Origin: Candidatus Zixiibacteriota bacterium
GTDB lineage: Bacteria > Zixibacteria > MSB-5A5 > GN15 > JACZUZ01
Length of the DNA: 64,000 nucleotides
NCBI GenBank assembly: GCA_024280775.1
Contig: JAJRPM010000015.1
Coordinates: 207,721-271,720 of the forward strand
Direction: 5' to 3'
Part shown: positions 19,137 to 29,013 of the stretch, piece by piece
How the letters are laid out: each line of letters begins with the position of its first letter
Position numbering within the stretch: position 1 is the first letter of the stretch
The notes under the pieces: model-generated
The model's database searches: none
What the model was told of the DNA's origin: nothing
Seen by the model: the letters and a program-made list of their open reading frames with translations, nothing else
Position numbers and translations under genes: made by a program

Positions 19137-19873
19137 GCGACACGTCCCTGGAGTTTTTCTTCTTCGGTGACACGACTATCGCGAGAGATTTTTCCGTCGA
19201 AGATTGTGATAATTCTTTCAGCGTTGGCAGCGATATTTGGTTCATGTGTCACAAGGATAATTGTGTGACCCTGCTCATGTAGTTTGCCGAAGAGGCGCAT
19301 GATTTCTTCGCCGGTTTGGCTATCAAGGTTACCGGTGGGCTCATCGGCGAGCACAATGGATGGCTCATTCACAAGGGCTCGCGCAACTGCTACACGTTGC
19401 CTTTGTCCGCCAGATAGCTGATTAGGTTGATGAGTTAGTCTATCGCCCAGCTCTACTCTCTCTAGCGCTTTTGTTGCTTTTGCGATGCGGTCTTCTTTTG
19501 AATCGCCGCTGTAGATTAGCGGTAACTCTACATTGTGCAATGCTGTGGCGCGAGATAGAAGATTGAAGGTTTGGAATACGAATCCGATTTCGCGATTGCG
19601 AATCACTGCTAGTTGGTCGTCACTTAGGAGACTTACATCCGTGTCGTTTAGGATATACTTACCGCGAGTGGGAGTATCAAGACAGCCAATAAGATTCATT
19701 AGCGTTGATTTACCGGAGCCGGACGGGCCCATTATGGCTACGTACTCACCTCGTTTGATTGTGACAGATACCCCGCGGAGAGCCTGTACTTGCTCTGAGC
19801 CCATCTGGTAGATCTTCCACAAGTCTCTGGTCTCAATCAGAATGGAATTATTTTTCGAAGCGCCTTGACTCAT
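19133..19873 (-). CDS. MacB/LolD-type ABC transporter ATP-binding protein
   Basis: [53 protein letters not shown]. Confidence 0.95.
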   Translation of the reverse strand: MSQGASKNNSILIETRDLWKIYQMGSEQVQALRGVSVTIKRGEYVAIMGPSGSGKSTLMNLIGCLDTPTRGKYILNDTDVSLLSDDQLAVIRNREIGFVFQTFNLLSRATALHNVELPLIYSGDSKEDRIAKATKALERVELGDRLTHQPNQLSGGQRQRVAVARALVNEPSIVLADEPTGNLDSQTGEEIMRLFGKLHEQGHTIILVTHEPNIAANAERIITIFDGKISRDSRVTEEEKLQGRVA

Positions 19874-19880
19874 GCTACTC

Positions 19881-21272
19881 TTACTTTCTTTTCTTTCTAT
19901 CGCGAGACTTGTTTTTCTTGCCGCTCAATTTGTTCAGCGAACGTTCTGAGATTTTCACATAATCACCATCTTCCAGCTCGCGAAGTGTCTTGAAAGAACC
20001 GGAGATGACTGTGTCCCCTTTTTGTACACCTGAAAGGGCGACAATGTTCTTTTCATCGGCTATGCCTGTAACCACTTCGGAAAACTTCGCCTGGCCGTCT
20101 CGTAGTACAAAAACACCAGTGATTTTTTTCTTCTCACCGTCTTTATCCAAATCGCTCTTATCGTCCTCGGCGCTCTGGGCTTGGTTATCATCGTCATCGT
20201 CAACTTCGGCGGCATTGACGTTGCTAACGATAACGCCGTCAGAGCTGTCGTCTTCTGCCTCAACTTTGGCTTTACTTGAATCAACAGGTCTTTCACGCAT
20301 CACTATGGAGGAGTAAGGCACCAGCGTCTGACCGTGCGCTGTTGCCGAAGTGATATCTACTGACGCGGACATTCCCGGTCGAATTCTGGCAGTAGTGGGT
20401 TCAAAGCGAACTTTGACGCGGAAGTTGATAGAAAACTCCTGTGTTCCCTGTCCCTGCATGATTGCCGAATTGCCAATCTCGACAACGTGACCGACGAAGA
20501 CTGAGTCACGGAATGCATCTACTTCGATTTCAGATTCCTGCCCGATTTCTACTTTCGCGATTTCGGTTTCATCAACATCGACTTCAACTTCAAACACCGA
20601 CAAATCAGAAATGGTCATCAGGGTCTTGCCTTGGGTGAAGGAGGTCTGAGCTTGGGCGATTTCTCCTACTTCTGCGTTTAGGAAAGTCACTACACCGTCC
20701 ATTGGCGAAACGATTCTAGTTTTCGCCAGGCTGTCTTTTGCTTTCTCTAGTCTAGCGCGTTGGGTTTTGACCTGACTTTGAATCGACTTGTAGTCAGCTT
20801 CTGATTTCTGCGAGACGTATCTGGCGTTGGTGTAGTCGGTCTCAGGAGTTAACTTGCGCTCGAAGAGCTCTTTTTGACGCTCGTATTCTTCTTTGTCTTG
20901 ATCACGTCGCACTCGCGCTGATTCTGCGCGGGAAGAGATATCGTCAAGTGAGTATTGCGCCTGTTGCACATCAGAGCCGAGCTGAACTCTGTCAAGCTGA
21001 ACGAGCAAGTCACCCTTGCGCACAACGTCACCTTCATTAACTGACAATCCTACGATTTCAGCAGAGACCTGAGAAGTTATGTCCACTTTGGTTTGCGGTT
21101 GAATACGTCCACTGGCCGAGACCTTTTCGGAGATGTCTTTGACTTTGACTAAGTCTACTTGCACTTCGGTAGCCGGTGGACCACCGCTGACTTTCATTGA
21201 GTATCCGACTATTGCCAAGGCTGCGACTATCAGCAGGCCAATCATCAGTTTTTTCTTAGATTTCGCTTTCAT
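19881..21272 (-). CDS. MacA/HlyD-type efflux periplasmic adaptor
   Basis: N-terminal [45 protein letters not shown], long coiled coil. Confidence 0.92.
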   Translation of the reverse strand: MKAKSKKKLMIGLLIVAALAIVGYSMKVSGGPPATEVQVDLVKVKDISEKVSASGRIQPQTKVDITSQVSAEIVGLSVNEGDVVRKGDLLVQLDRVQLGSDVQQAQYSLDDISSRAESARVRRDQDKEEYERQKELFERKLTPETDYTNARYVSQKSEADYKSIQSQVKTQRARLEKAKDSLAKTRIVSPMDGVVTFLNAEVGEIAQAQTSFTQGKTLMTISDLSVFEVEVDVDETEIAKVEIGQESEIEVDAFRDSVFVGHVVEIGNSAIMQGQGTQEFSINFRVKVRFEPTTARIRPGMSASVDITSATAHGQTLVPYSSIVMRERPVDSSKAKVEAEDDSSDGVIVSNVNAAEVDDDDDNQAQSAEDDKSDLDKDGEKKKITGVFVLRDGQAKFSEVVTGIADEKNIVALSGVQKGDTVISGSFKTLRELEDGDYVKISERSLNKLSGKKNKSRDRKKRK

Positions 21273-21432
21273 AATTGTTCCTTGAGTGGCTTCGCCACCT
21301 CTTATTTGAAGATAGCGGATTAACCACCGATTGTGAGGATATTCTCCTGTATACTAGTAATAATGTTACACCAACTTATATATTCCTAAGAGAGATCCCA
21401 ATTGCGGCGCTCTCCTCTTTCTATATTAGTAA

Positions 21433-22911
21433 TTAGTACGAAACACCCATAGCGTTTTGCAATCTTGCCACAGCCAGGTTTTGGTCGAGTTGGGCGCGAA
21501 TGAGTTTTACCTGCGCATCTTTGAGACTGACTTGTGCGTCGAGCAGGTCTAGAATTGACGCAGAGCCGAGGTTATATTTTTCTTGCGCAAGACTCATGTC
21601 TTCGCGCGCTGAATTGACATTTTCTCCGGAAACGGCCACTTGCGCTACAGCCTTATCTAATACGAAATATGCTTTCTTGACCGCCAGCACTACGTTGTTT
21701 CGCGCTTCCCAGCTTTCGGCTTTGGCATTGTTATAGGCTACTTTTCTATTTGTTACAGATTGTTCGCGTTGGAACCTATCGAAGATATTCCAATTTACAT
21801 TGACACCAAATGCCAAATTGCGGCTTTTGAAGCTGAGGTTTTGATCTAGATTATCGGCGCGTGACGCATCGGACCAACTTTCAGAAACGAAAGCGGTTAC
21901 GCTCGGGAGGTAGCCTCCTTTGGCCGAACGAACAAAATGACGGTTAACATCAACCGCCAACTCAGTGGACCGTAAACCGGGGTGTGAAGTGACTCCGCTC
22001 TGTATGGCGGCATCAAGGCTACCATCAAACTTATCTTCTACATAAGTGGTGTCAAAATCCATTTCATCGTTAAGATTGAGACCTACTTCAAATCCAAGAT
22101 CCGCTTTTGTGGTTTTCACTCCGTTTTGAGCTTCAAGGAGAGCTATATTGTCATTACCGAATTGGACTTTTTGTTTCAGCACATCTGATAACGAGGCTGA
22201 CCCTACATCATAGCGAGACTGAACCAAATTCAACTGTTCTTGTGAGCGCTTAACCGCCTCTTCCTGCACTGCGAGATTTCGCACATTCGCTAAATAGGCA
22301 AAATATGCTATGCGTACATTTAGCTCCAGGTTTTGTTTGGCGCGTTTCAAGTCATAGTCTGCGCGCTGGCTACTTTTTCTTACACCTTTGTAATCATTGA
22401 TGTTCGAGAACCCATCAAATAGAGTCAGGTTAGCGGAGAGTTGATATGAAGAGCTGGATCTATCTTGATCAGGAACATCCACTTTCTGAATCAACCCGGT
22501 AGGGGTTCGTGTCTGAAAAAAAAGCGTATCCCCGACTACATCAAGTATTGCGCGTTGACCAGTAGCAAATACTGGCTCTTCGGAGGATTGGTTGCGCGCT
22601 CGTGACTCCGAGGTGCGATAGGCTCCGGAAACACTAGGTAGGAAGATTCGTCCGAACTGACGTTTTACTGATGCTTTGGCGTCACGCTTTGCGCCTTTGG
22701 CTCTGACTATAGACGCCCGGTTGTTTTGAGCGAGTTCGAGACATTGTTCTAGTGTGTATGTTTCCGCTTGGGCGGAGGGCGCTGAGACAGCTAGTGTCGC
22801 TAAGACTAATGCGCTGATTGCGAATCGTCTAATCTTTGACACTACGCCTGCGCTCCTGTTCTTCTCTGTGAGGGATCCATACATAGGCTTGTACATGATA
22901 CTCCTAATCAA
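21433..22911 (-). CDS. TolC family outer membrane efflux protein
   Basis: YTLEQCLELAQNNRASIVRAKG...; two OEP repeats (YDVGSASLSDVLKQKVQ; YNLGSASILDLLDAQVSLKDAQ). Confidence 0.92.
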   Translation of the reverse strand: MIRSIMYKPMYGSLTEKNRSAGVVSKIRRFAISALVLATLAVSAPSAQAETYTLEQCLELAQNNRASIVRAKGAKRDAKASVKRQFGRIFLPSVSGAYRTSESRARNQSSEEPVFATGQRAILDVVGDTLFFQTRTPTGLIQKVDVPDQDRSSSSYQLSANLTLFDGFSNINDYKGVRKSSQRADYDLKRAKQNLELNVRIAYFAYLANVRNLAVQEEAVKRSQEQLNLVQSRYDVGSASLSDVLKQKVQFGNDNIALLEAQNGVKTTKADLGFEVGLNLNDEMDFDTTYVEDKFDGSLDAAIQSGVTSHPGLRSTELAVDVNRHFVRSAKGGYLPSVTAFVSESWSDASRADNLDQNLSFKSRNLAFGVNVNWNIFDRFQREQSVTNRKVAYNNAKAESWEARNNVVLAVKKAYFVLDKAVAQVAVSGENVNSAREDMSLAQEKYNLGSASILDLLDAQVSLKDAQVKLIRAQLDQNLAVARLQNAMGVSY

Positions 22912-23114
22912 TTACTTGTTTTAATACTTGTTAAGAAACGATTGTTTAATACGTAATACAGTAGTTTATGACTATCTGCCCTTTACCGGGCTAAGCGCTA
23001 TTCGACTGTTTCAGCGGGGGGCATTGGAACTTTTCTCCAACTCTAGTGTAAAAGAGTGTCATCCCCATCTGTATTACGCCAAGAACCTTTGAGAGTTGCA
23101 AAGAAACACTGAAT

Positions 23115-23156
23115 TGTTTAGTCGCTATTGTTTAATTGCTATTGTTTAGTTGTTCT
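23115..23156. repeat. Short tandem repeat, ~14 bp x 3
   Basis: ttgtttagtcgcta/ttgtttaattgcta/ttgtttagttgttc. Confidence 0.7.
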
Positions 23157-23209
23157 TAGGCCTGCCGACAATGACACGCAAGTTAGTCCCGCAGCGACTC
23201 TACTCTACG

Positions 23210-24013
23210 CTAATATACTATAGAACCACCCGCTACAAGATTAGCTCCGGCAACCGCCGCAATGAAGAGCAACCAGATTGGTACAAGGACGTAGGCGAAC
23301 TTGGCGGTCTTGATTTGATACAACGAACCAAGCGCGATGGACATTGCGGCGACTTTCCACATTGTTATGAATTCCATTTGCCTTAGTAGATAGTATGTAA
23401 AGGACGCATCGGGTTCGGGCTTGAGCAAGCCTAGCCCTAAATAGACATAGCTGGTGCCATTCATGGCCATTAGCCCGGCCCTTGCGTAAGCGTGGACAAG
23501 AGATATTATTCCGGCGCATGCGACTATCGTCAAGACTTGCCAAAATTTAGCTTTGCCGCCAAAGATGAAATTACCGGCGACCCAGCATATTAGCCCTATT
23601 AGAACGGTGACAATGAGACTGGCTAGAATACCGGTTGCAAAGAGTTTCGGGGAAAGATCGAAGTTTTCCTTCATGCCTGTCTCTATTTGCTCACGCATCT
23701 CTTCATATTTTTCTTCACCGAGTTGCTCTTTGAGGTTCTCTATATTTGACAGAGTCGCCCGTTGCAGATCCGGTAGAAGATATGGTTTCTGCAATTGCAT
23801 CGCGCCGAAGCCGATAACCACGAACAGCAAAACCACCAATAGCCAATCCCACTTGCCATTGATAACGGCGAATGATTTTCCGGGGGAATGGAGCATCCCG
23901 AATAACCGCCCTACAAAACCAACATCACGCGCATCGCTTCCGGGTTCTAAACCCATTATTGCGCCACCTGGTTCTTCATTTGCTTGTTCTTCATTAGATT
24001 GTACTTGATCCAT
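23210..24013 (-). CDS. Yip1 domain integral membrane protein
   Basis: ~5 TM segments with Yip1-like layout (GRLFGMLHSPGKSFAVINGKWDWLLVVLLFVV...). Confidence 0.7.
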   Translation of the reverse strand: MDQVQSNEEQANEEPGGAIMGLEPGSDARDVGFVGRLFGMLHSPGKSFAVINGKWDWLLVVLLFVVIGFGAMQLQKPYLLPDLQRATLSNIENLKEQLGEEKYEEMREQIETGMKENFDLSPKLFATGILASLIVTVLIGLICWVAGNFIFGGKAKFWQVLTIVACAGIISLVHAYARAGLMAMNGTSYVYLGLGLLKPEPDASFTYYLLRQMEFITMWKVAAMSIALGSLYQIKTAKFAYVLVPIWLLFIAAVAGANLVAGGSIVY

Positions 24014-24300
24014 GCTTCCCTCCTGTTTCCGGCATTCTTCCCTATCAATACATCTTTGACGATAACAGCAATGCCAAGTATATCAGATACCTGCCAAAAC
24101 ACCTATTATTCACGATATATTCGGGTTATTGTTGCGTTTTTTGGCGATCAATTCTATTGAGATAACCTAAACTAACACAACAACCTTCGGCGAAAGACGT
24201 GGACTGAACTAATCGTCGAAAAGGTATCATCCCACGCTTGCTCCAGGAAAAGGTGCGGGGTCACAACTTTCGCAAAAGCGAAATTCAAGCCCCCACACAA

Positions 24301-24360
24301 CTAACCGCACAGCTAACCACACAGCAAACCACACAGCAAACCGCATAACAAACCACATAA
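24301..24360. repeat. Tandem repeat, 12 bp x 5
   Basis: ctaaccgcacag/ctaaccacacag/caaaccacacag/caaaccgcataa/caaaccacataa. Confidence 0.88.
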
Positions 24361-24390
24361 TAAAGAGGACTTTTTCAATGAGCCCAAAAA

Positions 24391-24424
24391 ATCAGGGCGT
24401 GGGAATCGCTTCCCACGCCCTGAT
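24391..24424 (-). terminator. Rho-independent terminator of hppA
   Basis: atcagggcgtgggaa/ttcccacgccctgat followed by T6 on minus strand. Confidence 0.88.
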
Positions 24425-24453
24425 TGATTCTGATATGCGATATGTTTGTCAGA

Positions 24454-26475
24454 CTATTTGATGAATAGCGGGGCCATCACCAAGGATACAATTGCCATTA
24501 GCTTGATGAGGATATTCATCGACGGACCGGAGGTGTCTTTGAATGGGTCACCGACAGTATCACCGACCACTGAGGCCTTGTGCGCGTCAGAGCCCTTGCC
24601 GCCGTGCTCACCGGATTCGATGTACTTTTTGGCATTATCCCATGCTCCACCAGCATTGGACATGAACAGGGCCAGGAGAACACCTGAAAGGGTTGCTCCA
24701 GCGAGCATACCACCGAGGGCGGACGCTGACCATGAGCCGACAATAATCGGAGCCAAGACTGCAATTAAGCCCGGGAGCACCATTTCTTTGAGGGCGCTGT
24801 GGGTAGCGATTTCGATACATCTGGCGCTATCAGGTTTAGCTGTGCCTTCCATCAGGCCGGCAATTTCGCGGAACTGACGACGGACTTCCTGAACCATGCC
24901 GAAGGCGGCTTTACCGACAGCGGTCATTGTTAGGGCGCCAATCATAAACGGCAAGGCTCCACCGATGAACAGACCGACCATGACTTTTACATTGAGCAGA
25001 TCTAGAGATTCCAAGTGAGTCGCTGAAGCGTAGGCTGAGAAAAGCGCTAGAGCAGTTAAAGCCGCAGAGCCAATGGCGAAACCTTTACCGATGGCCGCAG
25101 TGGTATTGCCAAGAGAATCAAGATGGTCGGTGATTTTACGGACTTCCTTGCCCAAACCGGACATTTCAGAGATTCCACCTGCGTTATCAGCAATCGGGCC
25201 GTAGGCGTCGACAGACATGGTCACACCAATGGTGCCTAGCATACCGACAGCGGAAATACCGATGCCGTAGAGACCAGCTAGTTCATAGCCGAGGTATGTG
25301 GCGGCAGCGATAACGAAGATTGGCAAGGCAACAGACTCGAGACCGATAGCGAGGCCGGAAATGATATTGGTCGCTGAGCCAGTTTCTGAGGCCGCCGCGA
25401 TTTTGCGGATTGGCTTGGCGGCTGTGTAGTATTCGGTTAATAGGCCTAGAGTAATACCGGCGACATTACCTCCAAGAACAGCCCAGAAGACATTCTTGTC
25501 GATTCCCAACAAGTCAGTCAAGAACCAAGCGGCGGCCAATAGAACCACAGAGCCAACATAGGTGACCAACCGCAGGACCGATGCGGGATTCATGTTTTTT
25601 AGGATGTTGACAGAAAGGATACCCAGCATTGAGGCTACCGCGCCGAATCCTACCAAGGCTAACGGATATGCCATGTAGCCGATGCGCTGAGATTCAGCGG
25701 TGAAATCCAAATCAACGGTTTTGCCGACGACCATAGTCGCGGCAAGGATAATGGTGGCAATGATTGAGCCAACATAGGACTCAAAGAGGTCAGCTCCCAT
25801 TCCGGCGGTGTCACCGACATTGTCACCGACGTTATCAGCGATAACCGCAGGGTTACGAGGATCATCCTCTGGAATGCCAGCTTCTACCTTACCTACCAGG
25901 TCCGCGCCGACATCTGCGGCCTTGGTGAAGATTCCACCTCCAACACGCGCGAAGAGGGCGATTGTTGAAGCTCCCATGGCGAATCCGCTTAGAGCTTTGA
26001 CGTCATTGGCGTTAAGCAAGTAGTAGAAGAAAAAGCCTACTCCAACGAGCCCCAGCGAGGCAACGGACATGCCCATTACTGAACCACCGGAGAATGCTAT
26101 TTTCAGCGCGGCGCCGATGCCAGAACTCTGTGCGGCGGCTGTTGTGCGGACATTTGCGCGAGTAGCGGCTTTCATCCCGATGAATCCGGCGAGCATGGAA
26201 CATGCTGCGCCACTGACAAATGCCATTCCTGTGTGCCAGCTAAGAAAGAAGCCTAGTAAGGACATTACGACAAGGACGAACGCTATGAGAATAGTGTATT
26301 CTTTTCTTAAGAAGACCATTGCGCCATCATGGATTATCTCCGAGATCTCGCGCATTTTATCGTTTCCATCGTCCTGTTTTTTTATCCACGCGTAGGACGC
26401 CAAGGCAAAGGCGATACCGATGACGCCGACAACTGCGGCATAGAGGCCAAGTTGAGGTGAAAGCTCAAAATTCAT
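24454..26475 (-). CDS. hppA: Membrane-bound ion-translocating pyrophosphatase
   Basis: 16-TM family; [79 protein letters not shown]. Confidence 0.97.
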   Translation of the reverse strand: MNFELSPQLGLYAAVVGVIGIAFALASYAWIKKQDDGNDKMREISEIIHDGAMVFLRKEYTILIAFVLVVMSLLGFFLSWHTGMAFVSGAACSMLAGFIGMKAATRANVRTTAAAQSSGIGAALKIAFSGGSVMGMSVASLGLVGVGFFFYYLLNANDVKALSGFAMGASTIALFARVGGGIFTKAADVGADLVGKVEAGIPEDDPRNPAVIADNVGDNVGDTAGMGADLFESYVGSIIATIILAATMVVGKTVDLDFTAESQRIGYMAYPLALVGFGAVASMLGILSVNILKNMNPASVLRLVTYVGSVVLLAAAWFLTDLLGIDKNVFWAVLGGNVAGITLGLLTEYYTAAKPIRKIAAASETGSATNIISGLAIGLESVALPIFVIAAATYLGYELAGLYGIGISAVGMLGTIGVTMSVDAYGPIADNAGGISEMSGLGKEVRKITDHLDSLGNTTAAIGKGFAIGSAALTALALFSAYASATHLESLDLLNVKVMVGLFIGGALPFMIGALTMTAVGKAAFGMVQEVRRQFREIAGLMEGTAKPDSARCIEIATHSALKEMVLPGLIAVLAPIIVGSWSASALGGMLAGATLSGVLLALFMSNAGGAWDNAKKYIESGEHGGKGSDAHKASVVGDTVGDPFKDTSGPSMNILIKLMAIVSLVMAPLFIK

Positions 26476-26817
26476 TTACTTCTCCTGTTTTCCCATGTTT
26501 ACAGCTTTACTGATTTTCTATTGATTTTGTGTGGTTATTTGCTTTTTTGATTGGATTCCTGAGACACATATTTGCCGAGGCAAAGGTAAGAGCGGATAAT
26601 ATCCAGAGTAAGTTTGTCTTTAGGGAATATCTCTTGAAAGGTATCTCTTGATAGGTGGCTAGATTTATTTCATCCGTGAAACCATTTTTCGACCGAGAAT
26701 ATAAGGGGTCATCTCCGGCTAACGCCAGCGAAATCTGCAAAAAGTTATGCAGGAATTAGTACTCTTAGCCGTCCTACTTGTTGACTCTTGTTGACTCATT
26801 GAAAGCGACTCCAAAGA

Positions 26818-26848
26818 AAACCCGCGAGAAATAAATTTCGCGGGTATT
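26818..26848 (-). terminator. Rho-independent terminator downstream of lipoprotein gene
   Basis: acccgcgagaaataaatttcgcgggt stem, T-rich on minus strand. Confidence 0.75.
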
Positions 26849-26885
26849 CTCAGGGCTACAATTGCCCGGACTTTTTGAGTTTCGC

Positions 26886-28682
26886 CTATTCTAAGGTAAT
26901 ATCCACCAGAATATGAGGCCATGATTTCCGTTTATTGGCGATTGGGAAGTTAACTGACGATTGATTTCGTAATTCAAAGTTATTGTCGAATCTGGTGCGC
27001 GAATTGAAGGGGTCGCTATTGGGGCCTTGAGTTGCCCCACCGTCAGTGGTTCCGCGTGAGAAATCAATTTCCACACTCATCAGTATCAGCGGGAAGTTCC
27101 GGGTAGAGTCCGAGAAATTGTCCGGCTCAACTGTAACAAAAACTATTGTAGTGTCAAACCACGATCCGAAGAAATTGAAAGTCGGATCGGAAGGGCCAAA
27201 ATCTGGGTGGTTGAGGAAATCCTCACCTGGATACGGCGGAACTGAAACGGCCGCAGTGTCCATGAACGGATTGCTGTTGGAGCCAACGGTATTGTATCCA
27301 GCCTCACCGATGTAACTGAACACCGATCTAGCTATGACACTGTCGCTTCCATCAGGATTCTTGCCGTAGAAAGTGGTGATAGTGGTATCCAATGTGGCTC
27401 TCACCAATGTGTCGTAGAAGATACCGGTGGTGAATAGAGTCCTATTGGGCTTTCCCCAGTTAGTCTCTTTGTTATCCGCAAGGTTCATTCTGACGAATTT
27501 TTGGTTACTGTTCCCAGTGAAAGGGCCTAGCACCCAACCTTTGTAGTGCCAGCCTGTTCCGTTCAGGTCAAACAACTCGGAGAAACCATTGTCAAACTGA
27601 TGGACTTGGATATTTTGCAGTGGCCCCAAGTCGACGGTTTGAGTCATTCTAAAGTCTCTATTGGCTCCGTAGTTGATAGTATCCGGCGGGAAGGTGTCTC
27701 GTGCGGCTATGATGTATTGAACCGACGATGAATCGATGTTGTATGATGTGTCTATCGTTGAATCGATAAAGAATGTTGTATCGGGAGGATTTAAGGTCGT
27801 GTCTATAGAAGCAATCAAGGTATCGACCGTAGTGTCAATTGCCGAGATGCTTAGAGTGTCAAACCAGTTGATGGGCACTGTATGGAAGAAGGCCCTCACT
27901 GTGCTAATTGTTACAGTATCGAGATTGAAGCGACTGTAACGGTCGTAGGTGATATTCGTCATCACACTATCAATGCCAATAGTATCAAGCGTGCTTCCGT
28001 TCTCTGCGTCCCTGGCGGCGTTGCGAGGGATTTGCACTAACTCAGTTGCGGAAACTCCAAGTGTATCCTGTGTTTGCATTACACTGGTAGAATAGATGGC
28101 GAACCATACACCGGCAGAGTCATTGCCCCCCCCCCCTAGTGTATCGTTACCGAAATCCCCATCGGTTGGAGTTTCCAAAGACACAAAGCCAGTGGTTACT
28201 CCTGAAAAATCGATGGGGTATTTCATCAGCAGGAATTCGCTCTCATCGGGAGAGAAAATAGTATCGCGCATGAATATTGGTCCGGGACCTGAGGTTGATG
28301 GTACGGAGATATTCTCGACTGAAACTGACAGGAAGTCCCATGCAAGGATGTTGGCATCTACTACAAAGTTTCTATCGCGAGCCACTCCCATCGGGTCGCG
28401 CATGACAAACAGATCCTGATCCCAACTGAAACGCCCCAGAGAAGTGTCTGTGCCATCTAGTTTCTGAAGCCAGAGTTCATAAATCATGCCATCCGGAGGT
28501 GACGGAAAGGCTCTTGGGGAGAGGTTCACTGTTGCTCTTGTGAAGGGGGCAGAAACCGGTTGAGTTTCGGCACAGCCCATATAGAGGGCAAAAACAGCAG
28601 TCAGGGCGGTTAGCAGAGTCAGAGGATTACGCGCCAAACGTCTGAACATAAAAAGGTGACCTCCCAATAAGTTGCGGGGCAA
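26886..28682 (-). CDS. Secreted lipoprotein of unknown function, Thr/Asp-rich
   Basis: N-terminal lipobox-like FALYMGCAETQ; IDTTVDTLIASIDTTLNPPDTTFFIDSTIDTSYN low-complexity segment; contains G11 tract. Confidence 0.7.
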   Translation of the reverse strand: MPRNLLGGHLFMFRRLARNPLTLLTALTAVFALYMGCAETQPVSAPFTRATVNLSPRAFPSPPDGMIYELWLQKLDGTDTSLGRFSWDQDLFVMRDPMGVARDRNFVVDANILAWDFLSVSVENISVPSTSGPGPIFMRDTIFSPDESEFLLMKYPIDFSGVTTGFVSLETPTDGDFGNDTLGGGGNDSAGVWFAIYSTSVMQTQDTLGVSATELVQIPRNAARDAENGSTLDTIGIDSVMTNITYDRYSRFNLDTVTISTVRAFFHTVPINWFDTLSISAIDTTVDTLIASIDTTLNPPDTTFFIDSTIDTSYNIDSSSVQYIIAARDTFPPDTINYGANRDFRMTQTVDLGPLQNIQVHQFDNGFSELFDLNGTGWHYKGWVLGPFTGNSNQKFVRMNLADNKETNWGKPNRTLFTTGIFYDTLVRATLDTTITTFYGKNPDGSDSVIARSVFSYIGEAGYNTVGSNSNPFMDTAAVSVPPYPGEDFLNHPDFGPSDPTFNFFGSWFDTTIVFVTVEPDNFSDSTRNFPLILMSVEIDFSRGTTDGGATQGPNSDPFNSRTRFDNNFELRNQSSVNFPIANKRKSWPHILVDITLE

Positions 28683-29013
28683 CAGGTTAATCTGTTGCGC
28701 CGGATTAAAGCGCTGAGTTGCATTCGATTATATTCGATAAGGCCGAATATACTCACGCCAGGGCTATCTCGTTTGAGCGCCCATCGACCGCCATAATATG
28801 GCGCTACTTCTTCACTGTCAAGGGCTTGCAGGGAGTTACAATTAGCCTTTTCTGACGATTTGAGGGCGACACCGAAAGAGGCGCATCGTCCTTGGAAAGA
28901 TAGGCTGGATTGACCTAAAGCAAGTTTTGAGGGAGCCGATGTCTATAACATGTGATAAGCAACATGTATAAGTGGCAATTGGCTACGTCAGAAGCAGTTA
29001 AAAGGCCGACTAA

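Noticed and set aside
24301-24360. Possible CRISPR array
   Set aside because: Repeat unit is 12 bp with no unique spacers; no cas genes nearby.
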